NCBI RefSeq assembly: GCF_000622225.1 | Contig: NZ_JHWD01000011.1 | Span: forward strand, 2,895-66,894 | Direction: 5' to 3' | Origin: Roseomonas mucosa ATCC BAA-692 | GTDB taxonomy: Bacteria > Pseudomonadota > Alphaproteobacteria > Acetobacterales > Acetobacteraceae | Length of the DNA stretch: 64,000 bases | Part shown: positions 8,329 to 17,286 of the stretch, piece after piece | How the letters are laid out: each line of letters opens with the position of its first letter | Numbering within the stretch: position 1 is the first letter of the stretch | Notes under the pieces: generated by a model | What the model was told of the DNA's origin: nothing | Databases searched by the model: none | The model's input: the letters and a program-made list of their open reading frames with translations, nothing else | Program-made: the position numbers and the translations under genes

Positions 8329-9968
8329 TGGACTGCCTGGAAATCCGCGGCCTTTCCGTCGCCCTGCCGCCCGGCGCCGACCGGCCCTATGCGCTGCAGG
8401 ATGTCTCGCTGCGGCTGGAGAAGGGGAAGATCCTCTGCGTCGTGGGGGAAAGCGGCTCCGGCAAGTCCATGACCGCCAGCGCGGCGATGCGCCTGCTGCC
8501 GGAAGGGGTGCGCGTCACCCAGGGGCAGGTCCTGCTGGCGGGCGAGGACCTGCTGGCGAAGTCCGAGGCGGAGATGCGGCGCCTGCGCGGGGCGCGCATC
8601 GCCATGATCTTCCAGGAGCCGATGACGGCGCTGAACCCGCTGCGCAGCATCGGCGACCAGATCGGCGAGAGCTTCCGCATCCATACGGACCTCGATGGCA
8701 CGGAGATCGAGCGCCGGGTGCTCGCCTTGCTGGAGGAGGTGCGGATTCCCGATCCGCGCCGGGCGCTGCGGGCCTATCCGCACGAGCTGTCGGGCGGGCA
8801 GCGGCAGCGCGCCATGATCGCCATGGCCCTGGCGCTGGAGCCGGAGGTGCTGATCGCCGACGAGCCGACCACGGCGCTCGACGTCACCACCCAGGCGCAG
8901 ATCCTCTCGCTGATCCGCGACCTGCAGGCGAAGCACGGCACGGCGGTGCTGTTCATCACCCACGACTTCGGCGTGGTGGCGGAGATCGCCGACAGGATCG
9001 CGGTGATGCGGCACGGCGTGGTGGTGGAGCAGGGCGAGGCCGGGGACATCCTGAACCGGCCGGAGCACCCCTATACCCGCGCCCTGATCGCCGCCGTGCC
9101 GCCGCTGCGTCCCGCCGCGCCGGAGGGACCCCCGCTGCGCGCCGGGCCGGCGCTGATGGTGCGGGGGGTGAGCAAGACCTATGGCAAGGCCGGGCTGTTC
9201 CGCCGCAGCCGGCGCATCGTGAAGGCGCTGGACGATGTCAGCGTCAGCCTGCCCAAGGGCGGCACGCTGGGCATCGTGGGGGAGAGCGGCTCCGGCAAGT
9301 CCACCCTGGCGCGCTGCGTGGTGCGGCTGCTGGACCCGGACGAGGGCAGCATCCGGCTGGGCGGCACCGATCTCGCGAAGCTTTCGGCGCGCGAGATGCG
9401 GGCGGAAACGAAGCGCATCCAGATGGTGTTCCAGGACCCCTTCGCCTCGCTGAACCCGCGCCGCCGGGTGGGGGAGCTGGTGGCGCAGGGGCCGATGGTG
9501 CATGGCACGCCGCGCGCGGAGGCCATGGCCCATGCCCGCGACCTGTTCGAGCTGGTCGGGCTGCGCCCCGATGCCATGGACCGCTTCCCGCATGAATTCT
9601 CCGGCGGGCAGCGCCAGCGCATCGGCCTGGCCCGGGCCTTGGCCCTGCGCCCGGAGGTGCTGGTGGCGGACGAGGCGGTCTCGGCCCTCGACGTCTCGGT
9701 GCAGGCGCAGGTGCTGCGCCTGCTGGCCGATCTGCGGCGGAGGTTGGGCCTTTCGGTGCTGTTCATCACTCACGACCTGCGCGTCGCGGCACAGATCTGC
9801 GACCGCATCGCGGTGATGCACCGGGGCCGCGTGGTGGAGGAGGGCACGGCGGTGCAGGTCTTCGGCGATCCGCAGCACGACTACACGAAGTCGCTCCTGG
9901 CCTCGGTGCCGGGGCGCGGCTGGACGCCGCCGGGCGACCTTGCCCCGGTCCCGGAGGAAATCGCATGA
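8328..9968 (+). CDS. Fused double ATP-binding protein of the peptide-type ABC transporter (DppD-DppF fusion)
   Basis: 546 residues with two complete nucleotide-binding domains in one chain. Domain 1 has Walker [12 protein letters not shown], signature [11 protein letters not shown] and Walker [13 protein letters not shown]. Domain 2 has Walker [12 protein letters not shown], signature [12 protein letters not shown] and Walker [13 protein letters not shown]. Each is followed by the oligopeptide-specific C-terminal segment ([24 protein letters not shown]). Fusion of DppD and DppF homologues is known in alphaproteobacteria and resembles GsiA/YejF. The second domain has Ala where DEP is usual (DEA), leaving the catalytic Glu intact. 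The start ATG overlaps the preceding TGA; the stop overlaps the next ATG (ATGA). Confidence 0.92.
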   Translation: MDCLEIRGLSVALPPGADRPYALQDVSLRLEKGKILCVVGESGSGKSMTASAAMRLLPEGVRVTQGQVLLAGEDLLAKSEAEMRRLRGARIAMIFQEPMTALNPLRSIGDQIGESFRIHTDLDGTEIERRVLALLEEVRIPDPRRALRAYPHELSGGQRQRAMIAMALALEPEVLIADEPTTALDVTTQAQILSLIRDLQAKHGTAVLFITHDFGVVAEIADRIAVMRHGVVVEQGEAGDILNRPEHPYTRALIAAVPPLRPAAPEGPPLRAGPALMVRGVSKTYGKAGLFRRSRRIVKALDDVSVSLPKGGTLGIVGESGSGKSTLARCVVRLLDPDEGSIRLGGTDLAKLSAREMRAETKRIQMVFQDPFASLNPRRRVGELVAQGPMVHGTPRAEAMAHARDLFELVGLRPDAMDRFPHEFSGGQRQRIGLARALALRPEVLVADEAVSALDVSVQAQVLRLLADLRRRLGLSVLFITHDLRVAAQICDRIAVMHRGRVVEEGTAVQVFGDPQHDYTKSLLASVPGRGWTPPGDLAPVPEEIA

Positions 9969-11440
9969 GCGGCCTCGCGGCGCTGGAGGCGGAGGTCCGG
10001 CGCGACCTCGTCCGGCTGAACCACCCGCCGGCCAACTGGCCGCTCGGCATCCCGGCGGCCGACGGCGCCCCCGTGCTGGACGTGCTGGTGGTGGGGGGCG
10101 GCATGTTCGGGCAGACCGCGGGCTTCGCGCTGATCCGCGACGGCATCCGCAACATCCGGGTCATCGACCGTGCCCGGCGCGGCGAGGAAGGCCCCTGGGG
10201 CACCTATGCCCGCATGCCGACCCTGCGCTCGCCCAAGCACCTGACCGGGCCGGACCTGGGCATCCCTTCCCTCACCTTCCGCGCCTGGTGGGAGGCGCAG
10301 CACGGCGCCGAGGGCTGGGAGAGGCTGTACAAGATCCACCGGCTGGACTGGCTCGCCTATCTCCTCTGGGTGCGCGACGCGGCGGCGATCCCGGTCGAGA
10401 ACGAGACCGCCCTCGTTGCGCTGGAGCCGGTGGCGGAAGGACTGCTCCGCGCCGGACTGCGCGGCCCGCAGGGGGAGGAAAGCCTGCTCTGCCGGCAGGT
10501 CGTGCTGGCCGGCGGGCGGGAGGGCGTGGGCGGGCCGAACATTCCCCCCTTCCCTTCCCTCCCCCGTGGGCTGGACGCGGCGGCACGGGCCACCGGACGG
10601 GTCTTCCACTCGGTGGACCCCGTCGTCGATTTCGGCCGCTTCCGGGGCAGGCGGATCGCCGTGCTGGGCGCCAATGCCTCGGCCTTCGACAATGCCGGCA
10701 CGGCGCTGGAGGCCGGCGTCGCCACGGTGACCATGTTCGCCCGCCGCGCCTTCCTGCCGCAGGTGAACAAGACGCGCGGCATGGTCTTTTCCGGCTTCCT
10801 GCGCGGCTTCGGGCGGCTGGACGATGCGACGCGCTGGCGCTTCCTGACCTACACCGCCGGCGAGGCCTCGCCGCCGCCGCATGAATCCGTGCTCCGCTGC
10901 GAGCGGCATCCGGGGTTCCGGCTCGTCTTCAACGCACGCTGGCGCGACGTGGCGGCGGATGCGGAGGGCGTGACCGTGACCACGGCGGAAGGGCCGCAGC
11001 GCTTCGACGCGGTGATCTTCGGCACCGGCTTCACGGTCGATCCGGCGCGCATGCCGGAACTCGCCGCCTTCCGCGACGCGATGCAGCTCTGGGGCGACCG
11101 CGTCGCGCCGGAAGAGGCCGCGCGCTATCCGGAGCTGGCCCGTGCGCCCTATCTTGGCGAGGGCTTCGAGCTGACGCCGCGCGACCCCGCCTCGCTGCTC
11201 GCCGGTGCCCTGGCGCGGTTGCGGCTGCTGGGGCCGGCCGCCGCGTCGAGCCACGGCATCCTGTCCGGCGACATCCCGGCCGTGGGCACCGGCTGCACAA
11301 CCCTGGCGCGGGAGATCGGGCAGGCGCTCTTCGCCGAGGAGGTCGGGCGGCACTACGATGCCGTGGTCGCGTTCGAGGAGCCGGAACTGGCCCCGACGCC
11401 CTATTTCGTGCCGCCGGAGCAACGTCTCCGCCGCGGCTGA
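9965..11440 (+). CDS. FAD/NAD(P)-dependent oxidoreductase, flavin monooxygenase-like
   Basis: 491 residues. An N-terminal dinucleotide fold (VLDVLVVGGGMFGQTAGFAL, GGGxxG) should bind FAD. A second Rossmann motif (RIAVLGANASAFDNAGTAL) probably binds NAD(P)H, and the ATG-like motif near the C-terminus (DAVIFGTGF) is typical of class B flavoprotein monooxygenases and related FAD oxidoreductases. TYARMPTLRSPKHLTGPDLG is shared by a family of uncharacterised proteins often found beside transporters. Its ATG overlaps the stop of the ABC ATPase gene, so it is almost certainly in the transporter operon and likely oxidises the imported compound (inference). The substrate is unknown. Confidence 0.8.
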   Translation: MSGLAALEAEVRRDLVRLNHPPANWPLGIPAADGAPVLDVLVVGGGMFGQTAGFALIRDGIRNIRVIDRARRGEEGPWGTYARMPTLRSPKHLTGPDLGIPSLTFRAWWEAQHGAEGWERLYKIHRLDWLAYLLWVRDAAAIPVENETALVALEPVAEGLLRAGLRGPQGEESLLCRQVVLAGGREGVGGPNIPPFPSLPRGLDAAARATGRVFHSVDPVVDFGRFRGRRIAVLGANASAFDNAGTALEAGVATVTMFARRAFLPQVNKTRGMVFSGFLRGFGRLDDATRWRFLTYTAGEASPPPHESVLRCERHPGFRLVFNARWRDVAADAEGVTVTTAEGPQRFDAVIFGTGFTVDPARMPELAAFRDAMQLWGDRVAPEEAARYPELARAPYLGEGFELTPRDPASLLAGALARLRLLGPAAASSHGILSGDIPAVGTGCTTLAREIGQALFAEEVGRHYDAVVAFEEPELAPTPYFVPPEQRLRRG

Positions 11441-11525
11441 GCGGACCGCCGCGGAGCGTGCATCCGCGGCGCAGACAACAAGCGGGCACGCACCGCCCGG
11501 CGGAACGTGCTCCGAGGAGTTTCCG

Positions 11526-12011
11526 ATGCCAGAGGACCAAGCCGTCACCCCGATCATCGAGCGCCGCCGCATCGAGGCGGAGCTGCTGAAGGAGGTCTAC
11601 GAGACGCTGAAGGCGAAGCTGGGGCGGGAGGCGGCGCAGGAGCTGATCGCCGAATCCGTCCGCCGTTCCGCCATCGCCCAGGCCGCCGGATTCGCGGCCT
11701 CCACCCCCGGCGGCACCAGCCTGCAGAGCTTCGTGGACATCCAGCGCCACTGGACCGCCGGCGGGGCGCTGGAGATCGAGACGGTGGGCCGCGACGCGAC
11801 GCATTTCGCCTTCAACGTCACCCGCTGCCGCTATGCCGAGATGTACAGGGCGATGGGCCTGGGCGAGATCGGGCACCTGCTCTCCTGCCAGCGCGACGGC
11901 GCCTTCTGCGAGGGCTATGACCCGAAGCTGAAGATGGAGCGGACGCAGACCATCATGGGCGGCGCCTCGCATTGCGACTTCCGCTACCACTACGAGGAAG
12001 ACGCCGCCTGA
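11526..12011 (+). CDS. L-2-amino-thiazoline-4-carboxylate (ATC) hydrolase family protein
   Basis: 161 residues, matching the small ATC-hydrolase family. Recognisable parts are TRCRYAEMYRAMGLGEIGHL, LLSCQRDGAFCEGYDP with two Cys, and the conserved end ASHCDFRYHYE. In Pseudomonas, ATC hydrolase opens the thiazoline ring to N-carbamoyl-L-cysteine; many homologues sit beside transporters and their real substrates are unknown. A GAGGAG about 8 bases upstream supports ATG 11526. It lies 85 bases after the flavoprotein and 32 bases before the sugar kinase start. A role in hydrolysing an imported cyclic or amidino compound is plausible but not demonstrated. Confidence 0.8.
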   Translation: MPEDQAVTPIIERRRIEAELLKEVYETLKAKLGREAAQELIAESVRRSAIAQAAGFAASTPGGTSLQSFVDIQRHWTAGGALEIETVGRDATHFAFNVTRCRYAEMYRAMGLGEIGHLLSCQRDGAFCEGYDPKLKMERTQTIMGGASHCDFRYHYEEDAA

Positions 12012-12043
12012 CAGGGGCGGCGGGAAACGGCGGGGAAACGAAG

Positions 12044-12958
12044 GTGGCCGGCGACGGACGCGTCATCTGCATCGGCGGCGTGCTGTGGGAGACGAGCTTC
12101 CTCGTCGATGAGATCCCCGGCCGCGGCGTGAAGCTCCTGCCGCGCGGGATGCAGCAGATCGCCTCCGGCATGGCGGTCAGCGCGGCGGCCGCGATCGCCC
12201 GGCTCGGCCATCCGGTGGAGCTCTGGTCCCTGGTGGGGCGGGATGCCAACGGACAGGCCTGCCTCGACAACCTGGCGGCGGACGGCATCGATGTCGGGCA
12301 CCTGCTCCAACGGGAGGGGGCCCGCACGCCGGTCTCGGCCATCCTGGTGGACCCGGCGGGCGAGCGGCTGGTGGTGCCCTATTTCGACCCGTGCCTCTAT
12401 GCCGCGCCAGTGGCCCTGCCGCTGGAACGGCTGGAAGGGGCCGGGGCCGTGCTGGTGGATGTGCGCTGGCCCGATGCCGGGGAGGTGGCGATGCGCCACG
12501 CCCGGGCCATCGGCGTGCCCACGGTGCTGGACGCGGACCTCGCGCCGCCGGAACTCCTGCGCCGCCTGATGCCACTGGCCGACCATGTGCTCCTGTCCGA
12601 AGTCGCACTCGATGCCCTGTCCAGCGACCGCCCGCCCGCCGAGGCGCTGCGCGGCCTCGTCGCGGAACTGCCCGGGGCGGAGGTCGTCGGCGTCACGCTC
12701 GGCGCGCAGGGCGCCCTGGTCTGGGAACGCGCGGCCCCGGATTCGCTCCAGCCTTTCCCGGCGGAGCCGATCCGGGCGGTGGACACGCTGAACGCGGGCG
12801 ACATCTGGCACGGGGCCTATGTCCATGGGCTGGTGCGCGGCCTCGGCACCGGGGAGCGGGTGCGCTTCGCCCATGCCGCCGCGGCGATCAAATGCGAGCG
12901 CCCCGGCGGACGCCTGGGCGCGCCCACACTGGCGGAGGTGCTGTCCCGCCTCGGTTGA
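12044..12958 (+). CDS. PfkB/ribokinase-family sugar kinase
   Basis: About 304 residues. The N-terminus VICIGGVLWE ... VDEIPGRG and the glycine pair at QQIASGMAVSAAAAIARLG are typical of ribokinase-type kinases. The second PfkB signature appears as DTLNAGDIWHGAYVHG, where the D of AGD is the catalytic base; the usual DTTGAGD is altered to DTLNAGD. The family phosphorylates sugars, nucleosides or related alcohols with ATP. GTG 12044 is preferred because GGGGAAACGAAG precedes it; an in-frame ATG at 11972 would overlap the ATC-hydrolase gene. It is probably the last gene of the transporter operon. Substrate unknown. Confidence 0.85.
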   Translation: MAGDGRVICIGGVLWETSFLVDEIPGRGVKLLPRGMQQIASGMAVSAAAAIARLGHPVELWSLVGRDANGQACLDNLAADGIDVGHLLQREGARTPVSAILVDPAGERLVVPYFDPCLYAAPVALPLERLEGAGAVLVDVRWPDAGEVAMRHARAIGVPTVLDADLAPPELLRRLMPLADHVLLSEVALDALSSDRPPAEALRGLVAELPGAEVVGVTLGAQGALVWERAAPDSLQPFPAEPIRAVDTLNAGDIWHGAYVHGLVRGLGTGERVRFAHAAAAIKCERPGGRLGAPTLAEVLSRLG

Positions 12959-13027
12959 CCCGTCCCCCCGGGGCTGGCCCGGCCGGCCCCCGGTTGCCAT
13001 CCACCCCCGGAACCGCCATATGTCGCC

Positions 13028-13127
13028 TCGGAAGGCCGGCCGCGGACGGGCGCCTCGCCAACCCGGTCAGGTCCGGAAGGAAGCAGCCGCAACGAGTTTC
13101 CGCCCGGGTCGTGTGTCGGTCTTCCAC
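13028..13127 (+). ncRNA. ffs: Bacterial signal recognition particle RNA (4.5S, small SRP RNA)
   Basis: Contains the invariant apical domain GGTCAGGTCC-GGAAGGAAGCAGCC at 13065-13088, which binds Ffh. Flanking sequences pair as an extended hairpin: CTCG with CGAG next to the core, and GGAAGGCCG (13030-13038) with CGGTCTTCC (13117-13125) at the base, with one G-U pair. The length of about 100 nt is normal for small SRP RNAs. Position just upstream of dnaX is common in alphaproteobacteria. End points are estimated from the basal stem. Confidence 0.93.
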
Positions 13128-13205
13128 CCCGAGCAGGACCGCCTTCCCCCGCCGGTTCCGTAGTCGCCCCACCTGTCGTCCACGACGCCCTTTCCCCGGG
13201 ACCGG

Positions 13206-15188
13206 ATGCCCAGCGACCTTCCCTCGACCGAGAACGAGATCCCCGAGCCGCCCGCCGAGGGCCCCGGCCTCTTCGGGGATGCCCCGTCCTCCCCGGCGCC
13301 CGGCCCCCTGCCCCCGCCGGCCTCCGCCCAGGCGCTCGTGGGGACCCCCGCGGAGGCACCAGCCCAGCCCTATCGCGTGCTGGCCCGGAAGTACCGGCCC
13401 ACCAGCTTCGCGGACCTGGTCGGCCAGGACGCCATGGTCCGTACCCTGCGCAACGCCTTCGCGCAGAACCGCATCGCCCATGCCTTCATGCTCACCGGCA
13501 TCCGGGGCGTGGGAAAGACCACCACCGCCCGCATCATCGCCCGCGCGCTGAACTGCACCGGGCCGGATGGCCAGGGCGGCCCGACCGTGGAGCCCTGCGG
13601 CGTCTGCCCCGATTGCCGCGCCATCCTGGCCGACCGGCACCCGGACGTGATGGAGCTGGACGCGGCCTCCAACAACGGCGTGGACAATGTGCGGGAACTG
13701 CGGGAGCAGGTGCGATTCCGCCCCGTCCAGGGCCGCTGCAAGGTCTTCATCCTGGACGAGGTGCACATGCTCTCCGGGCCGGCCTTCAACGCGCTGCTGA
13801 AGACGCTGGAGGAGCCGCCGCCTGGGGTACGCTTCATCTTCGCCACCACGGAGCTGCGCAAGGTTCCGGCCACGATCCTGTCGCGCTGCCAGACCTTCCA
13901 CCTGCGCCGCATGTCGCAGGCGGAGCTGACTGGCCTCTTCTCCCGCATCGCGGAGAAGGAAGGCGCACGGCTGGAGCCCGAGGCGCTGGCCATGATCGCC
14001 CGTGCCGCCGACGGCTCGGCCCGCGACGGGCTCTCGCTGTTGGACCAGGCCATCGCCTTGTCCGAGGACGGCGGCAGCGTCACCGCCCAGGCGGTGCGCG
14101 ACATGCTGGGGCTGGCCGACCGCGCCCTGGTGCTGGACGTGATGGAGGCCACCATGCGCGGCGACGTCGCCGCCATGCTGTCCACCATGGACCGGGCACA
14201 TGAGGTCGGCGCCGACCCGGGCGTGCTGCTTTCCGACCTCGCCGAGCTGGTGCACCAGATCACCCGCCTGCGCTCCGTGCCCGCGCTGCGCAACGATCCC
14301 ACTTTGCCGGAGGAGCTTCGGGGCCGCGGCGCCGCCCTGGCGGACCGGCTCTCCATTCCCGTGCTGGGCCGCGCCTGGCAGATGCTGCTGAAGGGGCTGG
14401 AGGAGATCGCCCTCGCCCCCGACCGCCGCGCGGCGGCGGAGATGGTGCTGATCCGCCTCGCCCACGTGGCGGAGATGCCGACGCCGGGCGAGATCCTGCG
14501 CCGCCTCCAGGAAGGCGGCAGCGTCCCGGCTCCGCAAGGGAGCGGGATGGGGGGTGGCGGAAACAGTGGTGCCCGCATGGCTGGCGGCGGTCCGGCGATG
14601 CCCACCCATGGCGGCGGTTCGATGGTGGCCGGGGGCGGAGGCTCCGTGATGGCCGCCGGTGGCGGCGGGGCAGTGGCCTATGCCGAGGCGGCGCCCGCGC
14701 CGCAGCCCGGTTCCTTCCGCGAGGTCGTGGCCCTGGCCTCGGGCCGCAAGCCGATGCTGCATGCCCATCTGGTGCACAGCGTCCGCCTCGTCTCCTTCGG
14801 GCGTGGCCGGTTGGAACTGAACCCGCTGCCGCAGGCCCCGCGCGACCTCGCCGCCCAGCTCACCGCCCTGCTGAGCGAGGTGACGGGCCGGCGCTGGACC
14901 GTGGTGCTCTCCAATGCCGGGGGCGAGCCGACCCTGGCCGAGCAGGGCAAGGCCGTCGCCGCACAGGCCCGCGAACTGGCCGAGAGCCACCCGCTGGTGC
15001 AGGCCGTGCTGGCCGCCTTCCCGGGCGCGGAGATCGCCGATGTGCGGGACAACACCCTGGATGAATACGGCTTGCCCCCCGCCGCCGCCGAGGAAGCGGC
15101 CTTCGGCACCGCCGGGATGGAGGAAGGCGACGACCGCGAATTCGCCCCGCCGGATGCCGAGCCCGCCGGGATGGACGATCTCGACTGA
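13206..15188 (+). CDS. dnaX: DNA polymerase III subunit gamma/tau
   Basis: 660 residues, clamp-loader ATPase that opens the beta clamp and couples polymerases at the fork. Motifs in order: Walker A GIRGVGKTTTAR, a four-Cys zinc module (LNC ... EPCGVCPDC), Walker B VFILDEVHML, sensor 1 FATTELRKVP and the SRC motif ILSRCQTF. An approximately 50-residue Gly/Met-rich linker (about 440-490) separates the ATPase core from the C-terminal tau domain. There is no poly-A slippery sequence, so I see no basis for an E. coli-style frameshift to a gamma form. It follows the SRP RNA and would normally lead into ybaB-recR, which here begin 5 kb downstream. Confidence 0.96.
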   Translation: MPSDLPSTENEIPEPPAEGPGLFGDAPSSPAPGPLPPPASAQALVGTPAEAPAQPYRVLARKYRPTSFADLVGQDAMVRTLRNAFAQNRIAHAFMLTGIRGVGKTTTARIIARALNCTGPDGQGGPTVEPCGVCPDCRAILADRHPDVMELDAASNNGVDNVRELREQVRFRPVQGRCKVFILDEVHMLSGPAFNALLKTLEEPPPGVRFIFATTELRKVPATILSRCQTFHLRRMSQAELTGLFSRIAEKEGARLEPEALAMIARAADGSARDGLSLLDQAIALSEDGGSVTAQAVRDMLGLADRALVLDVMEATMRGDVAAMLSTMDRAHEVGADPGVLLSDLAELVHQITRLRSVPALRNDPTLPEELRGRGAALADRLSIPVLGRAWQMLLKGLEEIALAPDRRAAAEMVLIRLAHVAEMPTPGEILRRLQEGGSVPAPQGSGMGGGGNSGARMAGGGPAMPTHGGGSMVAGGGGSVMAAGGGGAVAYAEAAPAPQPGSFREVVALASGRKPMLHAHLVHSVRLVSFGRGRLELNPLPQAPRDLAAQLTALLSEVTGRRWTVVLSNAGGEPTLAEQGKAVAAQARELAESHPLVQAVLAAFPGAEIADVRDNTLDEYGLPPAAAEEAAFGTAGMEEGDDREFAPPDAEPAGMDDLD

Positions 15189-15204
15189 TCCGGACGGCGG
15201 GTCC

Positions 15205-15342
15205 GGCGTTGTGCCGTCCCCCGGGGGAAAGGCTCCGCCTTTCGCCCCGGACCCCCTATCCGCCAGGACGCTTCGCGCCCTGGACCCGGTGAGTTGGCAC
15301 TCCCTGGCGCCGGACCGCGCCGGAGAGCCATGCTCTCCGGCG
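15205..15342 (+). repeat. Intergenic modular palindromic repeat, copy 1 (short form)
   Basis: Short form holding the left half of the family: leader GGCGTTG, hairpin AAAGGC-TCC-GCCTTT, the link CCCCCTATCCGCCAGGA with its CCAGG ... CCTGG hairpin, and the CGCCGGAGAG ... CTCTCCGGCG hairpin. It fills the gap between the convergent ends of dnaX and the pirin gene. The full layout is best seen in the copy at 50284-50608. Confidence 0.85.
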
Positions 15343-15354
15343 CGGCCCGGCGCC

Positions 15355-16260
15355 TCAGGACATGGCGGGCGCTGAGGGCATCGGTCCCTCGGGCAGAGGG
15401 ATGAACTCCCGGTCGTCCGCATCGGGCAGCTTCATGCGCCCGGCGCGCCAATCCGCCGCCGCCTGGGCCAGCCGCTCCTTCGAGGAGGAGACGAAGTTCC
15501 AGTAGAGGAAGCGCGGCCCGACCGGCTCGCCGCCCAGGATCATCACGGTCGCCTCGCCGATGGCGCGGAGCGAGGATTGTCCCTGGCCCAGCACCAGCAT
15601 CCGTCCCGGCCCATACTGCACGCCGCCCATCTCCACCGCGCCCGTGGCCACGTAGAGCGCGCGTTCGGCGAAGCCCGCCGGGATCTCCGCCCGCGCCCCG
15701 GCCTCCAGCCCGAGATGCACGTAGAAGAGCGGCGAATGCGTGCGCGCCACGGCGGTCAGGCCATAGGCGCTGCCGGCGATCACCTGGCCGTGCACGCCGC
15801 CCTCGCTCCATTGCGGCAGGTCGGCGCCGGCATGGTGGGAGAAGGCGGGGTCGGCCTCCTCGGCGCCGGTGGGCAGCGCGACCCAGGCCTGGATGCCGTG
15901 CAGGCGGTCGCCCTCGGCGCGCGCCTTCTCGAAGCGCTCGCTGTGCGTGATGCCGCGCCCCGCCGTCATCCAGTTCACCTCGTTCGGGCGGATCGGCTGC
16001 TTCGAGCCGATGCTGTCGCGGTGCATGATCTCGCCCGAGAAGAGATAGGTCACGGTGGAAAGGCCGATATGCGGGTGTGGCCGCACGTCGAGCGAGCGGT
16101 CGATGCCAGGGGCGAGGTCGACCGGCCCCATATGGTCGAAGAAGACGAAGGGGCCGACCATGCGGCGCTTCGCGAAGGGCAGGATACGCCCGACCTCGAT
16201 CCCGCCGCCCAGGTCGCGCCGGCGCTGCTCAATCACCATCTCGACCGGGGTTTCAGACAT
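15355..16260 (-). CDS. Pirin family protein
   Basis: 301 residues, bicupin pirin. The N-terminal cupin shows the metal-binding set VRPHPHIGLSTVTYLFSGE ... MHRDSIG and NWMTAGRGITHSER, and FVFFDHMGP is typical of pirins. Bacterial pirins bind iron; some act as quercetin dioxygenases and others as redox-sensing cofactors. The start at 16260 begins at SETPVEMVIEQRRR and is preceded by GGAGAAAAG. The gene follows a LysR regulator by 26 bases on the same strand, so co-transcription is likely. Its stop lies only 12 bases from the repeat element. Confidence 0.9.
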   Translation of the reverse strand: MSETPVEMVIEQRRRDLGGGIEVGRILPFAKRRMVGPFVFFDHMGPVDLAPGIDRSLDVRPHPHIGLSTVTYLFSGEIMHRDSIGSKQPIRPNEVNWMTAGRGITHSERFEKARAEGDRLHGIQAWVALPTGAEEADPAFSHHAGADLPQWSEGGVHGQVIAGSAYGLTAVARTHSPLFYVHLGLEAGARAEIPAGFAERALYVATGAVEMGGVQYGPGRMLVLGQGQSSLRAIGEATVMILGGEPVGPRFLYWNFVSSSKERLAQAAADWRAGRMKLPDADDREFIPLPEGPMPSAPAMS

Positions 16261-16286
16261 GAGTCTTTTCTCCACCAGGGTTGCCG

Positions 16287-17186
16287 TCAGCCTATCCGCG
16301 TGCGGGAGAGATGGTCGAGGAAAGTGCGCAGCGGCGGGGCCATCTGGCGGGCGCTCGGATAATAGACATAGAATCCGGGAAAGGGCGGCGTCCATTCCGG
16401 CAGGAGCTGCACCAGCCGCCCCGCGGCGATCATCGCATCGACCTGGTGCGCGAACTGATAGGCGATTCCCGCCCCGGCGCAGGCGATCTCCGGCAGCATG
16501 GCGGGCTCGTCCACGATGAGCGGCCCCTCCACCGCGACCTCCAGGCGTTCCGCACCGCGCTCGAACTCCCAGCGATAGGGGCTGCCGTCGCTCGGATTGC
16601 GGTAGGCGAGGCAGGCATGGCGGGCCAGGTCGCGCGGGTGCCCGGGCCGCCCATGGCGTGCGAGATAGCCGGGCGCTGCCACCACCTTCATCACCAGTTC
16701 GCCGCCGAGCTTCACCGCGACCATGTCCCGGTGCAGTTTCTCGCCCAGGCGGATGCCGGCGTCGAAACGGCCCGCCACGATATCCACCAGCCGGTCCTCG
16801 ATGGTGATCTCGACGCGGATCGCCGGATGGGCCGTCAGGAAACCACCCAGCAGTGGCGCCAGATAGTGCACGGCGGAGATGCGGGAGGCGTTGAGGCGCA
16901 GCAGGCCGGCGGGCTCCGCCGCGTTTCCCCGCGCGTCCTGCTCTGCCGCCTCCAGCGCCTCCAGCGCCGGGCGCAGGCGGCGGAGCAGGCGCTCGCCCGC
17001 TTCGCTGGGGGCGAGGCTGCGCGTCGTGCGGTGGAGCAGGCGCGTGCCGAGCCGCTCCTCCAGCTTGCGGAGGATGGCACTGAGGGTGGAGGGGGTGATG
17101 CCGAGATGCGCGGCCGCCCGGGCGAAGCTGCCATGCTCGACGACGGTGGCGAAGGCCTTCAGCTCGGTGAAGTCGCTGCCCCGCAT
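16287..17186 (-). CDS. LysR-family transcriptional regulator (CrgA-like)
   Basis: 299 residues. N-terminal winged helix-turn-helix (FTELKAFATVVEHGSFARAA, then ITPSTLSAILRKLEERLG), followed by an effector domain of the CrgA-like subgroup (VHYLAPLLGGFLTAHPAIRV, LVDIVAGRFDAGIRLG). The subgroup often controls a neighbouring, divergently transcribed oxidoreductase; the SDR gene starts 100 bases away in the opposite direction, so it is the probable target. The pirin gene downstream may be co-regulated. Confidence 0.92.
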   Translation of the reverse strand: MRGSDFTELKAFATVVEHGSFARAAAHLGITPSTLSAILRKLEERLGTRLLHRTTRSLAPSEAGERLLRRLRPALEALEAAEQDARGNAAEPAGLLRLNASRISAVHYLAPLLGGFLTAHPAIRVEITIEDRLVDIVAGRFDAGIRLGEKLHRDMVAVKLGGELVMKVVAAPGYLARHGRPGHPRDLARHACLAYRNPSDGSPYRWEFERGAERLEVAVEGPLIVDEPAMLPEIACAGAGIAYQFAHQVDAMIAAGRLVQLLPEWTPPFPGFYVYYPSARQMAPPLRTFLDHLSRTRIG

Positions 17187-17286
17187 TATGCCCGATCCAC
17201 CACAGACTACGCTCGGAACATAGCGGATTATCCCGGTGTCCGCCGATGCCTAGCTTCCGGGCAGCGAAGCAGGAGGAGGTTCCGCC

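Noticed and set aside
13206-15188. Programmed frameshift in dnaX producing gamma
   Set aside because: No A AAA AAG-type slippery site is present, so only the full-length form is supported.
17187-17286. Specific LysR box between the LysR and SDR genes
   Set aside because: Several T-N11-A matches exist by chance; no convincing dyad could be singled out.
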